Shown here in pieces: positions 54,271 through 64,000 of a stretch of 64,000 bases of DNA. Position 1 is the first letter of the stretch. Each line of letters opens with the position of its first letter. The translations under genes and the position numbers were made by a program. The notes beneath the pieces were generated by a model. The model did no database searches, was not told where the DNA came from, and saw only the letters and a list, made by a program, of their open reading frames with translations. The DNA is from Plantago major (Eukaryota > Streptophyta > Magnoliopsida > Lamiales > Plantaginaceae), in NCBI GenBank assembly GCA_026545765.1, contig JAIFAC010000007.1, positions 434,001-498,000 of the forward strand, written 5' to 3'.

Positions 54271-55743
54271 AAAGATATTTATTTTATGTGTTAGAACAAA
54301 ACAAGGCAACTATAAGAGTATATTAAAGGGTAGATATAAAATGCTTTAAGGAACTTAGTAGTAATAATATATTTCTCAAATTTAAAATATACATGTGTTC
54401 ATACCTATGTTGTACCATGTCTTAGAGAAGCTAGAGGAAATTTCATTTCTATAGTAAAACCTAAAACCATCTTACAAGTTATAAGTCACTACACAAGAAA
54501 AAAGTAATGCACATTTCATAAATTCTAGAAGTATACTCCCTATACAAGCCTAAGAAAAATATCTAAAAACTCTTTGTATTGTATTATATAATGCTCATAA
54601 TTAAGACTCATACCTATAAGAACATACCTAAGATTGTGTATAAAGTAATTTTGTACATATCTACAAAGAGATCAATTTATAAATGAAATATTACCTGGCG
54701 TAGTAAAATATAGAAATGTATAGAATTAGTCATGACTCTTAAAGGACGTGTAGTAAAGGGATCTTGTAAGAATACCACATAAATGTTTATCAAAGTAGCT
54801 TCTTATGTTAGAGTAGTATACAAAGCATGTATAGGATATTATTTAGTAGAGCAGTGTTAATGAAAGTTATTATATCTATGTTCTAAGCTACCTATAAGTA
54901 TTTATCAAAAAAGAATGGAATATTTGCTATGTCTTTCTCTACCCATTTATCCATTATCCATCTATATAATTCTTAGACATTCCCTAGTCTAGAAAGAAAA
55001 ATGGTAGAGAACTTATAGTACTTCAAAGAGGACTTATCTTAGAAATTGTTGTAGGTTATAAAGGTGACTTCTATCCTTTTATCCTTTGTGCACTAGAACT
55101 TATTTACCTATGTTGTCTTCCTTGTTATAATGGTTTTACTGGGTATACTATAAGACTACATGCTTACTTTAAATAAATATATATATTTATATACGTGTGT
55201 TATATCATCTCATGTGTTATCTTACTATGAATGGATTATTTAAGAAAGAAGATGTGTTTTGGTTTCATTTACCTTACTTTTTTACTTTGTTCTACCATTA
55301 TTATGAAAATGAAAGTTGTGCTTTGTTTTAGGAGTATAATTTGAATGCTTTGACAGTGTTGGACTTATATAGTATTATTATAGTATTATATAGTATACTT
55401 ATAGACTTAGTATAAATTAATCTAAAAAATAAATCTATATAATATAGAACATAATTATAGTAGTTTCCCTTAGTTATTTCATATAGTATAGGTTCCTTCT
55501 ATTAAATTCTATTGATTACTTAGTTAGGTGTTGTTACCTTGACTATATTTTATTTAATACTATATGCATGAGTCTTTACTTACTTACAAAATATATTTCA
55601 CTTCCTTGTGTTTCTAATTGTAGTACTCAACAAGTCTTATTTAATAGGTAAGGGCTTCCTTATTACAAATACATTTAGGGTAGGTTCTCGCGAAATATGG
55701 TCTTGTTTCTTCTAAGTACAAATATAAGTTTCTTTTATAGGCT

Positions 55744-55764
55744 TCTATTCTATTCTATTCTATT
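55744..55764. repeat. (CTATT)4 pentanucleotide microsatellite
   Basis: Four CTATT units in tandem. Confidence 0.9.
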
Positions 55765-57985
55765 ATAAATTGTTAAATAGTAAATAGTATTATATAGCAA
55801 TCGTAAGTTAGTGGTTGTTATAGGTTCTCAAAGGGAATATTCTCGACAAAGACTTAAGCAAGAATTCATCCAAAATTAGAAAGGTATCTAAGTTAGGGTA
55901 GGAAGGGTTATACTTAATATTATCATAGTATCTAAAAAAGAGCTTAGTAAGGAATATAATATAGATAGTTCTAAGTGTACAATCACAAAATTCTAAAAAA
56001 AGGGGCAGAGAAATATTAATATTATCTTAATCCACTCTTTTACCTAGCAGCAGCATACTCTATATAGATGATAAGGCTACAATACCTAGCTAGTAACACA
56101 ACACATTATTATATAATAATTAAGATCTAATTCTTTCCTTGCTTCCTTAAACTACTTTACTTTATGCGTACATGTTCTATTACTTGTTATCTTTAGGTGC
56201 TTACTCTATAACTACTCCCTTTCTAGAATAATAGGACTGTGCTATGTTACATGTTATAAATTTATATACGTGAGTACCTAGAAAAAGAAGTATATCTACT
56301 AATAATACAAAAGCATTTGACAGTTATTTGCCTAAGAGTTACTTTGATAGGATAGGGTATATTATTTAGGAAACACCATATAGTAAGTACTAAGGAGACA
56401 ACAATATTATACTTTATTAGATACTTCTCTTAGAACACATGCTTATTTTATATTTATTTTATAGACTATTTATATTATAAGTGCATACCTTACGCTTCAT
56501 ATTTAATTAATTATTATATTAGTATTAGAACTTCCACAACTATATGTATGTGCTTTACCTTCTATAATTCCTAACTTAAGTAGTGGTGCGTGATGATATG
56601 ATATGATATGCCATAATCCAAGACTTACTCCTTATAATTCATATTTTATTTAATTTAAGAAACAAGGAATGAATAACTATTACACCCAGTAGCAATAGTT
56701 AATTGGTGATAACATAGTATTTGTACTCTAGGGAAGAAATGAATGGAAAGGTATTAATTGTAGACTCCTTACTAAATAGACTATAAGAAGGGATCTCTAT
56801 AAAATTCTATAGCAGATATACATACTAGAGAGTCCTATTATATTTAGAGCTATAACTATGATATATGATAAGAAGCAAGTTAACTCTAATAGATAAATTG
56901 ATAGTGCAAAGATAGATTCCTATAGAAGAGAACGTAGGTAATACACTTTCTTTTAACTTAGTGCTTGTGTTAGCTCCTAGATTGTATAAGACGAAGCACC
57001 TTTTAGAGACTTCCCTTATTTACACTTAGAACTTAGGCATACTAACTAATATTTCTTATTTCCCTAGACTTCTTACCCAATCCCTTTATTTGTATATAAG
57101 CGCACTTACCCTTATATCTTTTTTACCTTTATATATATTTATGAACTAAGACATCTGCTAACATTCCTTCTTTATTCAATTATACTTTTTATCTTAGTAA
57201 CCCAGAGTAATATAGCATTTGTGTGAGTTGTAGTATAGTCTATAGTTTTCAAAGAGAAAGCCTTTGTAGTGTTATAATATCATTTTAAGAGCAATCACCT
57301 AGAAAAGTATGTTAGTAATGTTACAGTATATATTCTCTCGTAGCAACTATTGAAAATAAATATTTAGCTCTAATTAATTTAATAGGCCTACCTTAGTACT
57401 AATGGCATAGGATAACCTTCTTTGATTCATGTATTTCTTCTCTTTTAATTCTATTTTATATTATAGTATATTCTTCCGTAAAGTAAAATCCCTTTCTTCT
57501 TATGTTATACTTATTAGCACTTAAATAAGTCATTCATCACAAAAGTAGTAAATTATATGTTATCATCGCCAAAGTACACTTCGAATATCAAAGAGGAATT
57601 CTTAATACCCTCCTCATAATTTCTCTTATAAGCCTATATCTCTTAGTAGAATTTAATAAATTTAATACTTAAGTTATTTTTGTTCTCCTCTATCTAGACT
57701 CTTTTACTTATTTAGTTTGCATCCTATGTATTATATACAATCTTACATAGTCCTAGTCTATAATTTCCCTATATTTTCTATATGTTCCTTTCTTTATACA
57801 CTTACATGGTTATATATAGTGTACTACTTATCTCTTTACGCAAATTAGTATACCACCCCAATATTCTTATGCTTACCTTTTAGAGTAGAGAGAACTTATA
57901 GTATAGGACTTGTGAGAGTAGCTTAGAAACAATATTAGTAGACACTTATAATATTTATTTAGCAAAGGAAGACTTGGGTTACTCC

Positions 57986-58009
57986 CATATTATCATACAT
58001 ATTATCATA
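57986..58009. repeat. 12-bp perfect tandem duplication
   Basis: CATATTATCATA occurs twice without a spacer. Confidence 0.9.
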
Positions 58010-59046
58010 TTATTTGTTAGCTTAGATTTAAGGTAGAAATCATAGTGTACATGCATTGTGATATGAAAGAGGTGATTAGTTCATAGTAGTGTAATAAATT
58101 ATATAGGCTTGTTATTATCCATGCATATTTAGTTGTATTACCTAAGTTTATATCTAGGTGTATAAGGTATAGTTCTTTGTTCTTAGATTCTATAATTCCT
58201 ATAATAAAAAATTGGCATACGTCGGAAAACTTCTCTACCTATTTTTCCTTTTTTGTTACTGTTCTCACTTTGTCTCCTAATTAGTATATACAATTTGTAA
58301 GTCCTACCCTATACATTTTTAGTAGTTTTTAGTAGTTTAAAACATACACATTACTTGAACTTAAAATATAGGAGTAAGTCTGTAAATTCTTATATTACAA
58401 CACGCCACAGTAAGTACTAGAAGATTATACCCATACCCAGAGGAATCATACATAAATATCAACTCAATGCATATCATATAAGGAATCATTTACTTTATCT
58501 TGGCATAACCTAAGTAATAACTAGATAGAAAGAGTACACTAATATAAAATTCATAGTCACTAGCAAAGTGAAAAGAAATATAGGAAATGCTAAGTAAATG
58601 AAGGTTATTCCTAGCATAAATAAATTATATACGTGATATAAGTATTTGGTAAGGGCAACATTTCTAGATAAAACGTAAAGGAAAGGGAAGGGTAGGAAAT
58701 GAAACCTCTCCTCTTTTGTTTGAAACATAATTAAGTAAAAACCAATACAATAATTGAAGCATATCGTAGCCTTAAGCATTCTAGCAAAGATTAGCATATA
58801 CAACACTTAGTAACTTATAGAGAAATTATCACACTACACTAAGGAAGAAAGTATACTAACAAAGATTACCCTAAATGAAGTAAGGAGAGTACATGACAAT
58901 ATCAAATAAAGGAACTCTTCTATATAGATCTACTAGAACGCTATAATTTCTGGCCTACCTACTCAAGTAAACCTACTACCCACTCTAAGTAATTATAAGT
59001 AATCAATATCAATACATAATCCATTTCACTCTTCCTAACCAAATTG

Positions 59047-59078
59047 ATCTTTTACAACATAAATCTTTTACAACATAA
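59047..59078. repeat. 16-bp perfect tandem duplication
   Basis: ATCTTTTACAACATAA occurs twice without a spacer. Confidence 0.93.
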
Positions 59079-61402
59079 ATAAGGAGTCCTTTCTTTCACA
59101 GGCATATTAACTATAGTTTATTTTAACCCAAAGCAAAGAACCGTTCATAATAGTTCATAAGGGAATATCACCCCTAGCAAGTGTTTGAAGTAATAACTTA
59201 GGTTACATATACATACTTAGGGATTGATTATACTAGTGAATAGTTAAAAATATACATACCAGTACATAAGGAACACTCTAATCTAGGGCATTACGAAGTC
59301 ACTCCATAAACATATACTCTATCACTCGAAGCTACTTATTTAGTCTTACATAGTAAAGAATCTATACACCTCTTAACTAAGCATAAGTAATTACTTACCA
59401 AACAAAACAAGGACAATAGACCCCTTTCCTTTCTTTTCTACCTATAATAACATATGCATTGTAATAACCCTATATAATAATAAAAAATAAAATACCGGAA
59501 GTAGGAAGTAATATACTACATCTAATTTATACTTATAGCTACAAGGTAACATATGCCTACAAAACTGAAATAAGAAACAGAAAAGCTTTATCCCTTATCT
59601 TATTAAGTACTATAGCAAGGTTTACTATAGAACAAGAAAGAAAAAAATAGAATCATTAAAGGAACTCAATATAGAACTATGTGTAACTATATAAGTATAT
59701 AAGGAAGAAGCTTAAGTAAAAAGTAGTACATAGACACTAGAAAAGAGTAGAATCAAAGGATAAGTTAACAGGATAAGAAAAAAAAAGGAAGAGCTAGATT
59801 GTATGTACATATACTAGGCACTCTTAAGTAAGTCTTTATACATTACCGACTAATAAGTCGTATTTATCCCTATATTATTTCTTTCTTTATATTTATATTA
59901 TTACTACGAGTTACAGTATACTTTTCAACAACACTAGCTAGAAATGTACCTTATAATGTATCTTATTCCATACGACAATTCTTCCTTTCTTTTATTAGGT
60001 TTATTATATACAAGTACTTAGTGTTTAAAAATAGATGTTTATATAGGTGGAGTTATAAAAAATTTATGTGATATAGGTTCTTGTCCTCACTCTTCTTGTC
60101 TTAATGAATAAAGAAATAATGAATATTAGGGGATACTTGTTGTTTGTGTCTTATCTTTGCATTCACAATTATAAAGATTTACTACCAGTCCTTTTTGTAG
60201 TATATTACTTCCTAGGTATGCACTTAATCTTTTCTTCATAAATGATAGGGGGTAGTTCATGCCTTTCTTCTAGTTTTTTCCATATTATATAAATGATCTT
60301 TCACACCCAACTAAGGATTATACGCATACATATTCAACAAAGTAAGAGAGCCTAGATAAATAGAAAGGGATTAAAACACGTATACATAATTATTTACACC
60401 AATACCCAAAGCACATTTCCATTAAAGTATTTGTGTTGTCATTAAGCATACAAAACTTAGTATTCTTATCTAAGAGAGTAGAGTATAACCCTTGTTTCAT
60501 TTAATTAATCCAATTTATTAAAATTATAACATTCCCTCTTTAGTCTTTCTCCTTATAATAATAGGATATAGCATTCACATTAAAAACACTTTGATCTTCG
60601 AACGTCATAGGGTAATATCAATATAGATTGCTTAGATAAGTAACGCTTAGGAGGGAAAGTAATAAGAATATATACGTGAAATAGGTGTACAAATAAATAT
60701 AGAAAGAGGGCAACATAGGTAGGACACAGTATAAGGCTTTGTAAAGATAACAACTATTATTTTTAGAAGTATAAACAGGTTAATCCTTATACAATTAACA
60801 AAAAATACAATACCCTTTATTACTAAGATATAATTAAGTATACTCCAAGAGATGACTATGATATGCCAATAACTAATTACTAATAATGAGTAAATACACT
60901 TGGGAAGGAAGAGACTCTATATAAACTAAGTTCTTAAGGTAATTAAAATATATTCCTCCTTCTTTTAGAGTAAGTTCTAATAAATATTCTTCGTCGTAGT
61001 TTATCCCCTTGATTGATGTTATATAAAAAAAATACCCTATACTTGTAAGCGTAAGTCAATATAGTTATTACGTATGTGCGGAGCTAAGATAGGAAATTAA
61101 TTCCCTAGTGACAATATATTTTTAATTTACAATTATTTCTAATATATAATTTCTTGTAATTCTATGATAATATACTACTTACTAAGTCCCTTCCCTTATA
61201 AAGTGTTCTTGTTCTAGGTGTACTTTTCTCAATATCTCTCCTCTTTCGTTATGCAGCTAATACTATATACTAGAGTAAGGCATGTATACACTTACATATA
61301 TTGGATCGGTGTGTATATTTATCTTGTGTGAGCAATATATGGAATAAAGTATAAAGTAGACTATAAAGAAATATGTAAGGACATAGGTGTAACAGCATCA
61401 AA

Positions 61403-61454
61403 TAGGAGTAGTAACTAGGAGTAGTAACTAGGAGTAGTAACTAGGAGTAGTAAC
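61403..61454. repeat. 13-bp unit in four perfect tandem copies
   Basis: TAGGAGTAGTAAC is repeated four times with no difference between copies (61403, 61416, 61429, 61442). It is the only repeat here with a unit above 10 bp and more than two full copies. The copies are contiguous, so this is a minisatellite and not a CRISPR array. Confidence 0.95.
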
Positions 61455-61664
61455 TCAAGAACTTAGGCAAATAGGTCAGAAGGGTTAGATCTAAAACATA
61501 GAAGAGTGTACGCTTTAAAATATTTTATTATATGCAAGGTCAAAAAAAAAGTAAATACAACGAGAAGTTATTCGTTATGATTTAAACTAAAAAATATAGT
61601 AAAGGGAATAGCTAGTTATGATTTATTATACATTCCTTTCTTCGTCACCAACATAGGATCACCC

Positions 61665-61702
61665 ATTCTATTTTATATATTATATTCTATTTTATATATT
61701 AT
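61665..61702. repeat. 19-bp perfect tandem duplication
   Basis: ATTCTATTTTATATATTAT occurs twice without a spacer. Confidence 0.93.
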
Positions 61703-61740
61703 ATAGCATAATACCTTATTATTTGGTTTCTTACTAAATT

Positions 61741-62300
61741 GATGACAATATCTGCCAAAAAAAATATACAGTTTGGGTTAAAGAATCATGATTCAAGGAT
61801 CTCATGCTAACAACATAATAATAAATACCACGAATGAAAAATATGAAAAAATTCTATCTACATCTATAGTGCTACAAGTGCTATTTTATGATCGTTCTAT
61901 ATCTTCTCTTTCTTAACAACAAGCGGTGTATCTTTTATTTCTTCCGCCTAATATGCGTATACTTCACTCGCGGTGGAAAACTCTGTAAATTTTTTGTTTT
62001 TGTCCAACAATTTATACATTACATTTTAAACAGAAATATAGTTAGAATTTGATAATAATCTGCACCGAGTATTCTTAGACTTCTTTACTTAAGAGAAAAA
62101 GGATCACTCGAGCGAGAGACATAATGCTACTACATATACGTGTTACTATATTTTTGGACTTTTATTTACTGATATTGTTGTATGTAGTCCTAAAAATTAT
62201 TCGCAAATTCTACTCTCTTTTTCCTCTCCTCTAACTAAATGATTCCTCGTTGTCGATAATGCTATAATAAATAAATAGTTCAGTTCAAAGGGAAGAACCA
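61741..62300. other. Small state-B islet in state-A DNA
   Basis: No gene is visible. CG steps cluster here (for example 61945, 61969-61971, 62065, 62108-62112, 62246-62254), unlike both flanks. Confidence 0.35.
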
Positions 62301-64000
62301 AACTTACTTAGTAATTTAACACTTGTGGGTACACGTGTGATTTTTTATAACAAAAGGAATAGAACTGTACTCTCTACCTTTTTCTTTACTTAGTGATTCT
62401 TAGTAATAAACTCTATCTAGTGTAAAGTCATTATTCTATAAATTTATTAGGAGTGAACCTAGTTATAATGGATGTTTAGAAACCTGTGTCGGAAAGCACA
62501 CCCATTTTAAGATCTTCGTGCTTATAGAGCTAGTTAGAGTAATAAAATACACATGCTTGTAGGTATAACATAGTATCACATCATTCCCTTAGAGTATATA
62601 TATATATATATAATTTCATAATACCTAATGGTAGTATTTCCCTTATCAATTGAAAGTGTTCCTTTCACCAGTTTCTACTAGTATTTCATATCAAATGTCA
62701 CAGAATAGATTTCCTACTTAAGTTATATAGGTATGGTAAAGGAGTTCCTACACACAATTCTAAATTATGTAATACAGCTTTTAGTACTAAGTACACAAGA
62801 GAATCTATTTCTTAGGACAAACAGAGTACCGTAACTACGATGTAAGGGATAGAATAAATCATTTATAGGTTGACCTTTATCTTTATAAACTAAGAATGAG
62901 ATTGCATCTTACTTTGATTTGTCTTGGTTCAGTGATGTAAAATAGAAAATTTACCAGCCATGTCTTCTTTAAGTTACACAGTAATGGATACACTCCCTAA
63001 GCTTTCTTCTTAGATACTAAATATTATAAATTACTTACTAAATGCTTTGGTAAATAACAATGCACAACTTATTGAGAATACAAATCTACATTTCCACTAT
63101 ACTTTTTACTATAGAAATATGCATAAAGATAGATACGTTTTTCTAGATAGCAGTAGTCTAGTTATACGCCCGGTTGATGTGTTAAAAAACACACATGTTC
63201 CTATCACAAAGTCCTGTCAAAGAAGAAGCCCCTTTGCCAAATCCTTCCTCGGTATTAGGGATATTCTAGTTGGAGAGTACTTAGAATTTATATTGAATCA
63301 AGGAAGAATAAAGAGCAAGGAGAAATAAGCACATACAGAATCTTATATATGTTAATATAACTAGTACATAAATTAGATGCCCAAGATAGTCCTTACACGC
63401 TTCATTAGTCTATTACAAAAGATGTCAAACCCTTAGATTTCACATTTTATTGAGTTTGACAAGATTAGTACATGAGGTTGTAAGTGACCTAGATTATTAT
63501 AAGATTATTATTATACCCAACCAAATTAGTAGAGAATTTATATGTGTAATATGGTATACTCTTACTAGGATTTATTGGGTGTACCTCTTATCTTGGACTT
63601 AGCTCTTTTTAGAATGTTCATTTATAAGTATTTAACCAACCAAAAGCATGCATATCCCTTAGTATCGTGTGTTAGAAGTTATTTGGGAAGAGTAAAGCCT
63701 TAAGAAAGAGTCCCTTAGAGTTATATTATATTAGTTAGAAGGAGCCACAACTTATCTTATATTATATTTAGTTAGTATACTACAAATGATGAGTTATCCC
63801 TATAAATACCCTTAGTAATGAGTATTACTTGTATGATAACCCAAAGTAGAGTGTGTCTTCCCTTGTTTATCTCTCCTTTCTTCTATAATTCACGTGTCTT
63901 GCACTTACTAAGGAAAAGTAGTATTACCTTTATTTATAATATGAGCTGTACCTTATATCTTGTTCTATGCACTAACCTATATGTTGTATATGTTGTATGT
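62301..64000. other. State-A block at the right edge, non-coding
   Basis: No supportable gene. A 93-codon plus-strand frame at 63047-63328 has a more balanced peptide than most frames here, but no motif I recognise. An (AT)n tract lies at 62594-62612. Confidence 0.45.
62594..62612. repeat. (TA)9 microsatellite
   Basis: About nine uninterrupted TA units. Confidence 0.92.

Larger units (their letters stand above)
54271..61740. other. Long state-A block, non-coding
   Basis: About 7.5 kb without a supportable gene. I counted only two CG steps in 54301-54900, against about 13 expected at 30% G+C. In 54301-54480, TA (27) exceeds AT (21), and CA+TG (15) is below AC+GT (19). The longest open frame of the window (98 codons, minus strand, 58510-58806) lies here; its product is hydrophobic and low in complexity, and I read it as chance. 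Confidence 0.5.

Noticed and set aside
58510-58806. 98-codon minus-strand open frame, the longest in the window
   Set aside because: The product is hydrophobic and dominated by Leu, Phe, Tyr and Ile, as AT-rich random codons give. No motif, no start context, and its length is within chance expectation.
61403-61454. CRISPR-like array
   Set aside because: The 13-bp copies are contiguous with no spacers; this is a minisatellite.
63047-63328. 93-codon plus-strand open frame with fairly balanced composition
   Set aside because: No recognised domain, surrounded by CG-poor decayed DNA, and within chance length. Worth a database search but not a gene call.
1-64000. tRNA genes
   Set aside because: I looked for the GGTTCRANNCC T-arm with an acceptor-stem partner. 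Words such as GGTTCAAT near 9042 and 12561, and GGGTTCAACC near 16076, have no matching upstream D-arm and acceptor stem that I could find.
1-64000. Telomeric repeats
   Set aside because: No tandem TTAGGG, TTTAGGG or similar runs are present at either end or inside.
1-64000. Long terminal repeats or terminal inverted repeats of an intact transposon
   Set aside because: I could not identify matching long repeats by eye. Diverged copies could be missed, so this is an absence of support and not proof of absence.
1-64000. Bacterial or phage origin
   Set aside because: Gene density is effectively zero and there are no ribosome-binding-site and start-codon pairings with long frames, which excludes ordinary prokaryotic or phage DNA.

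Overview
This 64 kb window is AT-rich DNA, roughly 30% G+C by eye. I cannot support a single intact protein-coding gene, rRNA, tRNA or CRISPR array in it. Stop codons are dense in all six frames. The longest open frame is 98 codons, about what chance gives for 64 kb at this composition. Prokaryotic, viral and most organellar DNA would show genes well within this distance, so the window most likely comes from a gene-poor part of a eukaryotic nuclear genome: an AT-rich isochore, a centromere-like block or a transposon graveyard. A spacer in a very large organelle genome remains possible. I cannot name the organism.

The window alternates between two kinds of DNA, named here state A and state B. 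State A is rich in the step TA and poor in CG, and in hand-counted samples CA+TG falls below AC+GT. That pattern is expected from repeat-induced point mutation (RIP) in ascomycete fungi, or from a related cytosine-methylation and deamination process. State B has a similar A+T level, but CG is not depleted, TA is not in excess, and pyrimidine and purine runs are common. Approximate A blocks are 2.7-4.3, 6.3-9.25, 10.25-11.45, 19.9-21.9, 23.45-32.95, 42.25-44.35, 49.0-53.2, 54.3-61.7 and 62.3-64 kb; the rest is B. Boundaries were set by eye and are good to a few hundred bases.

Two short islands stand out at about 47-48% G+C. One, near 105-250, lies inside a 75-codon minus-strand open frame. The other, at about 32,960-33,160, lies at an A/B junction and overlaps a 52-codon minus-strand open stretch. 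They are the best candidates for gene remnants or inserted foreign DNA, but I do not recognise either product.

The window also holds about a dozen long (AT)n tracts, several 3-5 bp microsatellites, a 34-nt perfect palindrome, and about 20 perfect or near-perfect side-by-side duplications of 10-24 bp. These duplications occur in both states and are mostly identical. That suggests recent local duplication, after the mutational decay of the surrounding DNA. There is no gene set here whose joint function could be described.
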